DNA from: Nocardioides glacieisoli
Lineage (GTDB): Bacteria > Actinomycetota > Actinomycetes > Propionibacteriales > Nocardioidaceae
Length of the DNA: 64,000 nucleotides
Assembly (NCBI RefSeq): GCF_004137245.1
Contig: NZ_SDWS01000007.1
Span: 248,001 to 312,000 of the forward strand
Reading direction: 5' to 3'
In this document: piece by piece, positions 16,873 to 28,517 of the stretch
Layout: each line of letters opens with the position of its first letter
Position numbering within the stretch: the stretch's first letter is position 1
Notes under the pieces: model-generated
Told to the model about the DNA's origin: nothing
What the model saw: the letters and a program-made list of their open reading frames with translations, nothing else
Databases searched by the model: none
Translations under genes and position numbers: made by a program

Positions 16873-17925
16873 ATGAAGCGCACGCTTGCCAGCCCTCTCG
16901 TCCTGGCCACCCTGCTGGTCGCCGCCCTCACCGGCTGCAGCACCGGATCGACCAGCGCCGACACGGCCGCCGAGCCGAAGGCCACCACCGAGGTGGAGGC
17001 CGACGCGTTCCCGGTCACGATCGAGCACGCGCTCGGCACCACGACGATCGAGGCGGAGCCCACCCGCGTCGTGGCGGTCGGCTACGCCGAGGCCGACTAC
17101 CCGCTCTCGCTGGGCGTCGTCCCCGTCGGTGCGGACAAGATCGCGTACGCCGGCAACGAGAACGCGTCGTCCGACTGGTTCGACGAGGCGCTCGCCGAGA
17201 TCGACGGCGCCGAGCAGCCGACCCGCTTCAGCACCACCGACGGCGTACCGGTCGACGAGATCGTCAAGCTCCAGCCCGACCTGGTGACGGCGACACAGTC
17301 CGGCATGACGCAGGAGGAGTACGACAAGCTCACCGAGGCCGGCATCCCCGTCGTCGCCTACCCCAACGCTCCCTACAACACCACGTGGCAGGAGTCGCTG
17401 GAGATGGTCGGCGAGGCGCTGGGTCGCAGCGACGTCGCGGACGAGCTGAAGGCCGAGACCGAGCAGGTCATCGCCGACACCGCCGCGGAGTTCCCGCAGC
17501 TCGAGGGCAAGACCTTCACCTTCGCCGGGCCCAACGCCGACCCGTCGTCGTTCTACGTCTACACCTCGATGGACAACCGGCCCCGCCTGCTCGCCGAGCT
17601 CGGCATGGTCAACTCGCCCCTCGTCGAGGAGCGCAGCGAGCCCGGCCAGTTCCTCTTCAACGTCTCCGCCGAGCGCACCGAGCAGCTCGACGCCGACGTG
17701 TTCCTCACCTACGCCACCTCCGAGGCCAACGTGAAGGAGCTCGCCGACGACCCGCTCTTCCAGCAGATCCCGGCCGTGGCCGACAACCGCTGGTACGCGA
17801 CCGTCGAGCTCACCGAGGCCATCGGTCTCTCCGCGCCGTCGCCGCTGTCGATCCCGGTCGGCATGGAGCGCTACATCCCGCAGGTCGCCGCCGCTGTCGA
17901 CGGCGACGGATCCACGCCGTCCTGA
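16873..17925 (+). CDS. Iron-siderophore ABC transporter, substrate-binding lipoprotein
   Basis: 350 aa. Lipoprotein signal MKRTLASPLV...ALTGC with acylated Cys22, then a FecB/FepB-type periplasmic-binding fold: FPVTIEHALGTTTIEAEPTR at the start of the mature domain, VVAVGYAEADYPLSLGVVPVG, and LQPDLVTATQSGMTQEEYDKL. It binds ferric siderophores outside the membrane and delivers them to the two permeases encoded downstream. It is the first gene after the iron box, followed by permease, permease, ATPase and siderophore-interacting protein. No nearby siderophore synthetase is seen, so it probably uses siderophores made elsewhere in the genome or by other organisms. Confidence 0.94.
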   Translation: MKRTLASPLVLATLLVAALTGCSTGSTSADTAAEPKATTEVEADAFPVTIEHALGTTTIEAEPTRVVAVGYAEADYPLSLGVVPVGADKIAYAGNENASSDWFDEALAEIDGAEQPTRFSTTDGVPVDEIVKLQPDLVTATQSGMTQEEYDKLTEAGIPVVAYPNAPYNTTWQESLEMVGEALGRSDVADELKAETEQVIADTAAEFPQLEGKTFTFAGPNADPSSFYVYTSMDNRPRLLAELGMVNSPLVEERSEPGQFLFNVSAERTEQLDADVFLTYATSEANVKELADDPLFQQIPAVADNRWYATVELTEAIGLSAPSPLSIPVGMERYIPQVAAAVDGDGSTPS

Positions 17926-17949
17926 CCGGGCAGGGCTGACCGAACGACG

Positions 17950-18966
17950 ATGGCGATCACCACGACCCAGCTGCTGGACCGGCCGCGGAGCACCTCCGCG
18001 GCCGGCCCGGCGACGGCGTACGCCGTCATGCTCGGGCTGGTGGCGGTCGCCGCCGTCGCGTCGGTGCTCATCGGCTCGCGGACGATCTCGCCGACAGCGC
18101 TCCTCGAGGCCGGCCCGGACCGCACGGTGCTCGAGGTCCGCGCGGTCCGCACAGCACTCGGCGTCCTCGTCGGGGTGGCGCTCGGACTGGCCGGTGCGTG
18201 CATGCAGGGCCTGACGCGCAACCCGCTCGCCGACCCCGGCATCCTCGGCGTCAACGCCGGTGCCGCGCTCGCGATCGTGCTCGGCATCGCCTACCTCGGT
18301 GCGGGCGGGATGACGTCGTACGTCGTCCTCGCGCTGGTCGGTGCGGCGCTCGCCTCGGTCGCCGTCCACGCCATCGCGGGGATCGGTCGCGACGGCGCCA
18401 CTCCTGCGAAGCTCACCGTGGCCGGGGCCGCGTTCGCCGCCGCGGCGAGCAGCTGGACCGTCGCCGTGCAGCTCGTCGACCAGACCGCGCTCGACGTGAT
18501 GCGCCGCTGGCAGGTCGGCTCGATCGGCGGCCGGTCGTGGGACGTCGTCGTCTCGCTGGCTCCCGTCTTCGCTGTCGGCGTCGTCCTCGCGCTCGCCCTC
18601 AGCCGCACCCTCAACGCCCTCGCGCTCGGCGAGGAGATGGCCGCCGGGCTCGGCCGGCACACGACCCGTGACCGGGTCCTCGTGGGCCTGGCCATCGTCC
18701 TGCTCGCCGGCACCGCGACCGCCGCCGCCGGACCGATCGCCTTCGTCGGGCTCATCGTCCCCCACCTCGTACGCACCCGGACGGGGTCCGACCACCGCCA
18801 CCTGCTCCCGCTGAGCGCGGGGTACGGCGCGGTGCTGGTGCTGCTCGCCGACACCGTCGGCCGGGTCGTCCTGCCGCCCTCGGAGGTGCAGGTCGGGATC
18901 ATGACGGCCGTCGTCGGGGTGCCGTTCTTCCTGCTCCTCGTGCGCCGCGGACGGATGGGGCTCTAG
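17950..18966 (+). CDS. FecCD-family siderophore ABC permease 1
   Basis: 338 aa, about nine to ten membrane segments. FecCD markers are VRAVRTALGVLVGVALGLAG, GLTRNPLADPGILGVNAGA (the loop contacting the binding protein and ATPase), and GPIAFVGLIVPHLVRTRTG near the C-terminus. It forms a heterodimeric channel with the next gene product. It begins 24 bases after the binding-protein stop and ends immediately before the next start codon. Confidence 0.95.
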   Translation: MAITTTQLLDRPRSTSAAGPATAYAVMLGLVAVAAVASVLIGSRTISPTALLEAGPDRTVLEVRAVRTALGVLVGVALGLAGACMQGLTRNPLADPGILGVNAGAALAIVLGIAYLGAGGMTSYVVLALVGAALASVAVHAIAGIGRDGATPAKLTVAGAAFAAAASSWTVAVQLVDQTALDVMRRWQVGSIGGRSWDVVVSLAPVFAVGVVLALALSRTLNALALGEEMAAGLGRHTTRDRVLVGLAIVLLAGTATAAAGPIAFVGLIVPHLVRTRTGSDHRHLLPLSAGYGAVLVLLADTVGRVVLPPSEVQVGIMTAVVGVPFFLLLVRRGRMGL

Positions 18967-20031
18967 ATGAGTGCGCCGACGATGCCCGTGACGACGACCC
19001 TGCCCGATGAGCCCGAGGTCCGGCCCGACCTCCGCACCGCGACGCGGCGCCCTCGCCGTCGCCGCCGCCTCGTGATCGGCGGACTCGTGGTCGCGCTCGT
19101 GGCCGCGTTCGCGATCCGCGTGCTGCTCGGCGACTACACCTTCACCGTCCCCGACTTCTTCCGGATCCTCTTCGGCGAGCAGCTGCCGGTCTCGACCTTC
19201 ATCCTGATGGAGAGCAAGCTCCCGCGGGCCGTGCTCGCGGTCCTCGTCGGGCTCGCGCTCGGGTCGGCGGGCTCGCTCTTCCAGATGCTGCTGCGCAACC
19301 CGCTGGCCAGCCCCGACATCGTCGGCGTCAGCCTCGGTGCCAGCGCCGCCGGCATCTTCGCGCTGCTGACCCTCGGCCTGCGCGACGGAGCGGTGTCGGC
19401 GTTCGCCGTCGTGGGCGCTGTCGCGGTCTCGGCCGTGGTGCGCTGGGTCGCCGGGACCACCGGGGGCTACCGCCTCGTCCTCACCGGCGTCGGCGTCGCG
19501 GCCGCGATGGTCTCGGTCGTGCAGTACCTCCTTGCGCGCTCCAGCACCTGGGACGTCCAGCTCGCCCTGCGGTGGCTCGTCGGCAGCCTCAACAACGTCC
19601 CGTGGTCGACCGTCGGCCTGCTGGCCGTGAGCCTCGCCGTGCTGCTGCCGACCCTCGCCGTGATGTCGCGCTCGCTCGAGGTGCTCGAGCTCGGCGACGA
19701 GGCAGCCGCCGGGCTCGGCGTCGGACGGCACCGGACCGACGCACTCCTGCTCGTGGGCGTGCTGCTGACCGCCGTCGCGGTCGCGGCCGCCGGGCCGGTG
19801 GCGTTCGTCGCCTTCATGTCCGGCCCGATCGCGCGCGCCCTGATGGGCGGACGGCACAGCCTGCTGGCCGGCGCCCTGGTCGGCGCGGTCCTCGTGCTGC
19901 TCGCCGATCACGTCGCGGCGTACCTCGTCCCCGACGTGGTGCTGCCCGTCGGCATCGTCACCGGAGCGGTTGGCGGACCGTTCCTGCTCTGGCTACTGGC
20001 GCGCGGCGCCGCGACCGGGAGGACCGGATGA
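18967..20031 (+). CDS. FecCD-family siderophore ABC permease 2
   Basis: 354 aa, second channel subunit. The basic cytoplasmic N-terminus TRRPRRRRRL is followed by about ten membrane segments. Markers are LPRAVLAVLVGLALGSAGSL, LLRNPLASPDIVGVSLGASA and GPVAFVAFMSGPIARALMGG. In this subunit the usual VPH near the last motif is replaced by MSG, as in FepG/FecD-like partners. The stop codon overlaps the ATPase start (ATGA, 20028-20031). Confidence 0.95.
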   Translation: MSAPTMPVTTTLPDEPEVRPDLRTATRRPRRRRRLVIGGLVVALVAAFAIRVLLGDYTFTVPDFFRILFGEQLPVSTFILMESKLPRAVLAVLVGLALGSAGSLFQMLLRNPLASPDIVGVSLGASAAGIFALLTLGLRDGAVSAFAVVGAVAVSAVVRWVAGTTGGYRLVLTGVGVAAAMVSVVQYLLARSSTWDVQLALRWLVGSLNNVPWSTVGLLAVSLAVLLPTLAVMSRSLEVLELGDEAAAGLGVGRHRTDALLLVGVLLTAVAVAAAGPVAFVAFMSGPIARALMGGRHSLLAGALVGAVLVLLADHVAAYLVPDVVLPVGIVTGAVGGPFLLWLLARGAATGRTG

Positions 20032-20858
20032 CCCACTCCACTGGCAGCAACAGGTTGCTCACCCAGGACCTGACCCTCGGCTACGGCGACCGGCAGGTCG
20101 TCCACGAGGTCAGCGTCGCGATCCCCGACGGCAAGGTCACCGTGGTCGTCGGTCCCAACGCGTGCGGCAAGTCCACGCTGCTCAAGGGCCTGGCCCGGCT
20201 CGTACGTCCGCAGGGCGGCGTCGTGCTGCTCGACGGCGAGGCGATCCACCGCCGGCCGACCAAGGAGGTCGCCAAGGTGCTCGGGCTGCTGCCACAGAAC
20301 CCGATCGCACCCGAGGGCGTCGTCGTCGCCGACCTCGTCGGCCGCGGCCGGCACCCGCACCAGGGCGTCTTCACCCGCTGGACCGCCGAGGACCGGGCGG
20401 CCGTCGAGGAGGCGATGGCGCTCACCGACACCTTCGACCTCGCCGACCGGGCCGTCGACGAGCTGTCGGGCGGACAGCGCCAGCGCGTCTGGGTCGCGAT
20501 GGCTCTCGCGCAAGGCACCGACCTGCTGCTGCTCGACGAGCCGACGACCTACCTCGACGTGGCGCACCAGGTCGAGATGCTCGACCTGCTCGTCGAGCTC
20601 AACGCCCGCCGCGGCACCACGATCGTGATGGTGCTGCACGACCTGAACCTCTCGGCCCGCTACGCCGACCACCTCGTCGCGCTCCACGCCGGCCGGATCG
20701 TGGCCGAGGGGACGCCGGCCGAGGTCGTCACCGAGGACGTCGTACGCACCGTCTTCGGCCTCGACAACCGGGTCATCGAGGACCCCGTCTCGCACACCCC
20801 GCTCGTGGTGCCCGTGGGCCGCCACGTCCCGCTCGCCCCTCTCCAGGAGAACCGATGA
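20028..20858 (+). CDS. Siderophore ABC transporter ATP-binding protein (FecE/FepC-like)
   Basis: 276 aa. Walker A GPNACGKST (Cys in place of the usual Gly/Ser), Q-loop LLPQNPIAPEGVVVADLVGRGR, signature ELSGGQRQRVWVAMALAQ, Walker B DLLLLDEPTTYLDVAHQ, and switch histidine in VMVLHDLNLSARYADH. The long FepC-type spacing with RGRHPHQGVF before the signature is diagnostic of siderophore/B12 importers. It energises the two FecCD permeases. The start was set to the ATG overlapping the permease stop; an open frame further upstream is the shadow of the permease gene. Confidence 0.95.
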   Translation: MTHSTGSNRLLTQDLTLGYGDRQVVHEVSVAIPDGKVTVVVGPNACGKSTLLKGLARLVRPQGGVVLLDGEAIHRRPTKEVAKVLGLLPQNPIAPEGVVVADLVGRGRHPHQGVFTRWTAEDRAAVEEAMALTDTFDLADRAVDELSGGQRQRVWVAMALAQGTDLLLLDEPTTYLDVAHQVEMLDLLVELNARRGTTIVMVLHDLNLSARYADHLVALHAGRIVAEGTPAEVVTEDVVRTVFGLDNRVIEDPVSHTPLVVPVGRHVPLAPLQENR

Positions 20859-21793
20859 CCGTGACCGCATCCACCCTGCCCATGCTCTTCACCGAGGTCG
20901 AGGTCGTCTCGATCGAGCGGCTCTCGCCGTCCTTCGCCCGGGTCGAGCTCGCCAGCCCGGAGCTCGCGGAGTTCGGCGTGGACGGTCCGCGCTGGGACCA
21001 GCGGATCAAGCTGATCTTCCCCGACCCGGTGACCGGCGGCATCACGTCGACCGAGGGTGCCGACGAGTCGTGGTGGGCCACCTGGCTCGAGCGCTCCTCG
21101 GAGGAGCGCGGCCACATGCGGACGTACACGATCCGCGACGTCCGCGGCTCGGGCGAGCACACGACCTTCGTCGTCGACATGGTGCTCCACCTCGACGGTG
21201 ACCTCGTGGGGCCCGGCTCGACCTGGGCCTCGCGGGCGGTGGTCGGCGACCGCATCGTGCTGATGGCGCCGCGTCGCGGCTTCCCCTACGGCGGGATCGA
21301 GTTCACGCCGACGCCGGGCGCCGACCTGCTGCTGGTGGGTGACGAGACTGCCCTGCCGGCCATGTGCACCGTGCTCGAGCAGCTGCCCGACGACGCGCGA
21401 GGAGCAGTGTTCCTGGAGGTGCCGCACGCCGGTGACATCCAGGACGTACGCCGTCCCGCCGGGGTCTCGGTCACCTGGCTGGCCCGCGAGGACGCGGTCC
21501 TCGGCCAGCCCCTCCACGACGCGGTCGTCGCCCACCTGGGCATCCCGGGGGCCGAGGTCGAGGTGGCGGCCGACGAGGTCGACCCCGACCTGTGGGAGAC
21601 GCCGACCTACTCCTCGTCCGGCGAGGAGGTGCCCGCCGACGTGACGGTGGTCGGCGGCACCTACGCCTGGATCGCGGGGGAGTCGAAGGTCGTGACCGGC
21701 CTGCGCCGGCACCTGGTGAACGAGCTCGGCTTCGACCGCCGGCAGGTCGCCTTCATGGGGTACTGGCGTCGCGGTGTCGCCATGAAGTCCTGA
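20855..21793 (+). CDS. Siderophore-interacting protein (ferric-siderophore reductase, SIP/ViuB family)
   Basis: 312-aa cytoplasmic FAD protein that releases iron from imported ferric siderophores by reduction. The FAD-binding part has RTYTIRDVRGSGEHTTFVVD (R89-x-Y-T), with GPGSTWASRAVVGDRIVLMAPRR after it. The C-terminal NAD(P)H-binding part has LLVGDETALPAMCTVLEQLP and YAWIAGESKVVTGLRRHLV, a pattern specific to SIP proteins. It is the last gene of the iron operon, with a 4-base overlap to the ATPase gene, and a perfect palindromic terminator follows. Confidence 0.95.
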   Translation: MTVTASTLPMLFTEVEVVSIERLSPSFARVELASPELAEFGVDGPRWDQRIKLIFPDPVTGGITSTEGADESWWATWLERSSEERGHMRTYTIRDVRGSGEHTTFVVDMVLHLDGDLVGPGSTWASRAVVGDRIVLMAPRRGFPYGGIEFTPTPGADLLLVGDETALPAMCTVLEQLPDDARGAVFLEVPHAGDIQDVRRPAGVSVTWLAREDAVLGQPLHDAVVAHLGIPGAEVEVAADEVDPDLWETPTYSSSGEEVPADVTVVGGTYAWIAGESKVVTGLRRHLVNELGFDRRQVAFMGYWRRGVAMKS

Positions 21794-21809
21794 TCTCTCG
21801 CGATTGACT

Positions 21810-21833
21810 GAGTCCCCGCACGTGCGGGGACTC
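21810..21833 (+). terminator. Terminator of the iron-uptake operon
   Basis: A 24-base perfect palindrome (arms GAGTCCCCGCAC / GTGCGGGGACTC), starting 17 bases after the siderophore-interacting protein stop. Confidence 0.75.
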
Positions 21834-21905
21834 TGTCACTCGGAGGCCTTTGCAACGGCCTACAAGTGTCGGACTCGCCCTCCCAGTCGGGCGGGCCAGT
21901 GTGGT

Positions 21906-21998
21906 TCAGCGGCGCTTGGGGGCGCGGGGCGAGTAGCGCACGCGCTCGGCGATGCGGTGGCGGGCGATGAGCTCGATGTCGGTGAGTGAGTCGAACAC
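21906..21998 (-). CDS. 30-aa basic small protein
   Basis: A tiny frame of 30 residues, starting VFDSLTDIELIARHR and ending SPRAPKRR. It is preceded by an excellent ribosome site (AGGAAGGAG) 8 bases before the GTG, the main reason for calling it real. It is predicted to be a short amphipathic helix followed by a basic tail. It lies 37 bases downstream of the DUF4097 gene on the same strand, so it may be the third gene of that unit. Family unknown. Confidence 0.6.
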   Translation of the reverse strand: MFDSLTDIELIARHRIAERVRYSPRAPKRR

Positions 21999-22035
21999 GG
22001 CCGTGCTCCTTCCTGTCTGAGGTGGCTGGCGGGGG

Positions 22036-22869
22036 TCAGCCCTGGTGGAGGGTGACGTCGCCCGAGGCGGTGGTGGCGCGGACCTCGAGGAACGGCTGGC
22101 CCTCGGCGGGCTCGCCCGTGCTGGGCAGCGAGGACGAGAGGCGGCCGCTCGCGGTGCGGACGTCGGTCCACACCGGCGTACCTCCTGCGACGCCGATGCT
22201 GACGTCGCCGCTCGCGGTCTTGGCGGTGATCCGGCCCGACGAGGCCCGGCCGATGACGAGGTCGCCCGAGCCGGTGGTGAAGACCACGTCGCCGTCGACG
22301 GCACCGACCTGGACGTCGCCCGAACCGGTCTTGACGGCGAGCTCGTCGGAGGCCTGCTCGACGCGTACGTCGCCGGAACCGGTCGTGATGACGACCTCGG
22401 AGTCGGCGCGGACGACCCTGATGTCGCCCGAGCCGGTCTTGATCCGGGCGTCGCCGGCGAGGTGCTCGGCGACCACGTCGCCGGACCCCGACTGCACGGA
22501 GGCGTCGCCGTCGACGACGTCGAGGGAGATGTCGCCCGAGCCCGCGTCGACGCGGGTGTCGGAGAAGCGGCCGTGCGTGACGACGTCGCTGCTGCCGACC
22601 TTGGCGCTGAGGCCACTGGCGACGGGCACCTCGACGACGATCTCGGCGCGGGCGTCCTTGCCGAAGATCCCGCCGCTGCGGTGCGGAGCGATGATCGCGA
22701 TCCGGTCGCCCAGGTCGCGGACGTCGAACTCGTCGGCGCGCTCGCCGGTGATCCGGATCGTGGTCTGCGTGGTGTCGGTGGCGGTCACGTCGACGAGGCC
22801 GCGACCGTTCTCGACGTGCAGCACGATCGGCTCGGAGGTGTCGAAGGTGTGGTCGATCTGGTTGCTCAT
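22036..22869 (-). CDS. DUF4097-family beta-strand repeat protein
   Basis: 277 aa with no signal peptide or membrane segment. The central and C-terminal parts are a regular series of about 20-residue units each containing (A/G)SGDV or GSGDI: DAGSGDISLDV, QSGSGDVVAEH, KTGSGDIRVVR, TTGSGDVRVEQ, KTGSGDVQVGA, TTGSGDLVIGR, KTASGDVSIGV, TASGRLSSS, TTASGDVTLHQ. This is the signature of DUF4097/DUF4098, which folds as a right-handed beta-helix-like stack. The biochemical role of the family is not established; members often sit beside small DNA-binding or stress proteins. Here it follows a ribbon-helix-helix/HicB-like gene by 104 bases. Confidence 0.9.
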   Translation of the reverse strand: MSNQIDHTFDTSEPIVLHVENGRGLVDVTATDTTQTTIRITGERADEFDVRDLGDRIAIIAPHRSGGIFGKDARAEIVVEVPVASGLSAKVGSSDVVTHGRFSDTRVDAGSGDISLDVVDGDASVQSGSGDVVAEHLAGDARIKTGSGDIRVVRADSEVVITTGSGDVRVEQASDELAVKTGSGDVQVGAVDGDVVFTTGSGDLVIGRASSGRITAKTASGDVSIGVAGGTPVWTDVRTASGRLSSSLPSTGEPAEGQPFLEVRATTASGDVTLHQG

Positions 22870-22973
22870 CGGGGTCTCCGGTTTCGGGTGTGTTCGTCTA
22901 CCGGGCCGGCGAGTGCCGGTCCGCTGGGGCGGTGCGAGGGGCCGTCAGTCGTGACGGCGTGGGTCGAGTGGGA

Positions 22974-23525
22974 TCAGAGCCAGCCGGTCATCCGGCGGTT
23001 GTTGCCCTTGCCCTGCCTGCGGTTGGCGGCGAAGGGGTCGTAGCCCACGAAGGGGACGCTGCTGAGGTCGATGTCGACGTTGATCGAGTGCTCGCTGCTC
23101 GCGCTGCGCACGACCCCGACGAGCCACGTGTTGAGGCTCTGCCCGGCGGCTGCGGCCTTCTCCTCGGCCCGTGCCTTGACGGCCTCCGGGATCCGGAGCG
23201 TGATGCGAGCCAGGTCGCCGTCCTCCTCCTCGGGCGGCGCCGGTGGTGCCGGCGGCGGGGGAGGCGCGGGCATCTCTGCCTGCGGCGCGATCTCGACGAC
23301 GAAGTCCAGCTCGCGACCGTTGAGTCGTACGTCGACGCTGCCGTCGGGCAGCTCCGCGGTGATCTCGGCGGCCGCGTGGGAGATGGCCTCCATCAGGGCC
23401 AGCCGGGCGCTGGGGTCGAGCGCGAAGGCGAGCCGCTCGGCTGCCTGCTTGAGGTCGTCGCTGCCCGCCTCGGCCGCCGCGACGAGGTCGCGGCGCAGGG
23501 TGTCGACGTAGGGGGTGAGGTCCAT
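22974..23525 (-). CDS. Ribbon-helix-helix (HicB-antitoxin-like) DNA-binding protein
   Basis: 183 aa. The N-terminal half is mostly helical (YVDTLRRDLVAAAEAG) then a short strand region (SVDVRLNGRELDFVVEI), followed by a Pro-rich linker (about 90-112). The C-terminal ribbon-helix-helix comprises strand ARITLRIPE and helices VKARAEEKAAAAGQSLNTWL, ending with basic residues RRQGKGNNRR. Similar proteins are labelled HicB-family antitoxins, but no HicA toxin frame is adjacent; the next gene is DUF4097. Upstream lies a cluster of TGATGTCA half-sites, a plausible autoregulatory operator. The ATG at 23525 was chosen over a GTG 9 bases upstream that has no better ribosome site. Confidence 0.8.
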   Translation of the reverse strand: MDLTPYVDTLRRDLVAAAEAGSDDLKQAAERLAFALDPSARLALMEAISHAAAEITAELPDGSVDVRLNGRELDFVVEIAPQAEMPAPPPPPAPPAPPEEEDGDLARITLRIPEAVKARAEEKAAAAGQSLNTWLVGVVRSASSEHSINVDIDLSSVPFVGYDPFAANRRQGKGNNRRMTGWL

Positions 23526-23536
23526 GTGCACCACTC

Positions 23537-23597
23537 TGACATCACCGTGATGTCATGTCAATACCAAGCTGATGTCATCTGATGTCGGAGTGACATC
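23537..23597. promoter_or_regulatory. TGATGTCA operator array upstream of the RHH gene
   Basis: Perfect palindrome TGACATCA-CCG-TGATGTCA (23537-23555), a further TGATGTCA (23570-23577), and the inverted pair GATGTC-GGAGT-GACATC (23581-23597). It begins 11 bases upstream of the start codon of the ribbon-helix-helix protein; dimeric RHH proteins bind such repeated half-sites cooperatively. Autoregulation is inferred. Confidence 0.7.
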
Positions 23598-23620
23598 GCG
23601 GCGCTGTCACCGCCTCTTTC

Positions 23621-23698
23621 GTGACCCCCGGCTGACCGGGGATCGCTGAACTTGTCGGCCCATGCACGGGCCGACAAGTTCAGCGAGTCCCTGACAAG
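23621..23698. repeat. 78-bp dispersed palindromic element, copy A
   Basis: Composite of two hairpins, CCCCGG-CTGA-CCGGGG then a perfect 18-base-arm stem (23644-23685, arms starting CGCTGAACTTGTC), plus a CTGACAAG tail. It is about 90% identical (8 differences by eye) to the reverse complement of 46458-46535. It ends 1 base before the stop codon of the Fe-S protein gene and probably acts as that gene's terminator. Confidence 0.85.
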
Positions 23699-23699
23699 G

Positions 23700-27311
<3,612 letters not shown>

Positions 27312-27439
27312 GAAGGGCTGCTCCTCGAATCGGGCGTGCTGAGCCGGAGCATATGACCGCCTTGCGTGCCGGCGGCAGGGCTCCTGCCAGTGAGAAAGAG
27401 CCTACCCGCAGGTAACTTGCGCGCGCGAGGAGACGTGCG

Positions 27440-27739
27440 TCAGTTCACGATGGCGACGTTCTCGACCTCGATCTCGCGGGCGTCCTCGCGGTAGGTCGCG
27501 AGCCTGGACCTCACCTGGTCCAGCGCCTCGGTGAGCTTCGTGACTCCGTCGCGCAGCTTCTGCTGGTGCTCGGCGTGCACTAGGTGCGACTCGCTGGTCT
27601 CGTCCCAGCCGGGCGTGAGCGTCTCGACCTGCTCGAGGAGGTCGGTGATCTGGGTGGTGATGGCGGTCGTGGCGTCGGCCAGCGCGGTCTCCATCGTCGA
27701 CAGGGCGCCCTGGTGCACGACCAGCCCGCGCTCGCTCAT
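27440..27739 (-). CDS. WXG100-like small helical protein
   Basis: 99 aa, predicted as a helix-turn-helix hairpin: helix 1 MSERGLVVHQGALSTMETAL to about residue 42, turn PGWDETSESH (a GW-x-E turn in place of WxG), helix 2 to about 92. The size and layout fit the WXG100/ESAT-6 superfamily secreted by type VII systems. The ATG overlaps the stop of the upstream 106-aa relative (ATGA), as for EsxB/EsxA-type partners that form heterodimers. No EccC-type ATPase is in the window, so it would depend on an export system encoded elsewhere. Confidence 0.65.
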   Translation of the reverse strand: MSERGLVVHQGALSTMETALADATTAITTQITDLLEQVETLTPGWDETSESHLVHAEHQQKLRDGVTKLTEALDQVRSRLATYREDAREIEVENVAIVN

Positions 27740-28056
27740 CGGGGTCCCCCGCCGAGGCGGTCGGCCAGCTGTCCGGCCCGCTCGGCCTGCACGACGTCGT
27801 TGGTCTGGTGCTCCTGCGCGAGGTACATGAGGCTCTGGGCGTAGCCGTCGAGGACGGGGCCGAGGGTGATGGCGACGTCGAACCACTCGTTGACCGCCTC
27901 GCCGAACCCGGCGGCCGCCTGGCCCTTGAAACCTGCGCCGGCCTCGGTCGAGATGATCGCGCCGAGGTCGCTCAGCGTCGTCTGCAGCGGCTCGATCGCG
28001 TCGGCGACCGCCTGCGCAGCGGCCTGCATCTCGGCGTACACAAGTCCGACGGCCAC
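27736..28056 (-). CDS. WXG100-like small helical protein (partner of the following gene)
   Basis: 106 aa. Two long helices around a turn GAGFKGQAAAGFGEAVNEW, where F-K-G occupies the place of W-x-G. The C-terminal part, YLAQEHQTNDVVQAERAGQ, could carry the export signal but no clean YxxxD/E is seen. GTG start with a GGGGG-rich leader. It is co-directional with the 99-aa partner and divergent from the WXG100-like plus toxin pair, sharing a 136-base intergenic region with it. Function as a secreted pair or chaperone for a larger effector is inferred from family behaviour. Confidence 0.65.
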   Translation of the reverse strand: MAVGLVYAEMQAAAQAVADAIEPLQTTLSDLGAIISTEAGAGFKGQAAAGFGEAVNEWFDVAITLGPVLDGYAQSLMYLAQEHQTNDVVQAERAGQLADRLGGGPR

Positions 28057-28192
28057 GGCCGCCCCCTCTCCGTCAGGTCTCCGGATTCCTCACTGGCGAG
28101 GAGCCCCTACCCGCGCGGGACGCTCTTCACACCGACGTGACTGCAGGAGTTGTCGCGGTTTGGGCGAGCGCGTCGTGGGGAATCGAGGAGCC

Positions 28193-28516
28193 ATGCCGTC
28201 CTACGACTACGAAGTCGACCTCGAGAGCATGGGCAAGGCTGCCCAGGGGCTCAACGAGACGCTCCAGCTCTTCAAGGACAAGGACGTCGAGGACCTGGTC
28301 CCGTCCAGGAGTGACGTGGGCAGCGACGTCGTCTGGAACGCGATCGACGAGTTCGAGGGTCGCTGGGAGGAGGGCGTCAACAACCTCTGCCAGGACGTCG
28401 AGGAGATGGCTGGGCGCCTCGGCAAGATCGCGATGAACTACTTCGAGACCGACAAGGCCGGGTACGACGCCCTCTCGGCGCTCAAGGGCACCATCGCCGC
28501 GGTCAAGGTGCTGTGA
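28193..28516 (+). CDS. WXG100-like protein with type VII export motif, partner of the toxin candidate
   Basis: 107 aa, all helical. The centre carries EFEGRWEEGVNNL and, near the end of helix 2, NYFETDKAG, which fits the YxxxD/E type VII secretion signal (Y83...D87). An AGGAG ribosome site precedes the ATG. It ends 1 base before the 573-aa WXG-headed protein gene, the standard arrangement for a small helical partner that pairs with the N-terminal domain of a large type VII effector. No conserved WxG is seen at the turn, so family membership rests on size, helical content, the export motif and context. Confidence 0.7.
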   Translation: MPSYDYEVDLESMGKAAQGLNETLQLFKDKDVEDLVPSRSDVGSDVVWNAIDEFEGRWEEGVNNLCQDVEEMAGRLGKIAMNYFETDKAGYDALSALKGTIAAVKVL

Positions 28517-28517
28517 C

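Noticed and set aside
16840..19911. Minus-strand open frame of about 1000 codons across the iron operon
   Set aside because: Produced by GC-rich third positions of the binding-protein and permease genes; protein is His/Asp/Arg/Gly low complexity without motifs.
22974..23525. HicAB toxin-antitoxin system
   Set aside because: Only a RHH/HicB-like protein is present; no HicA-type double-stranded RNA-binding toxin frame on either side.
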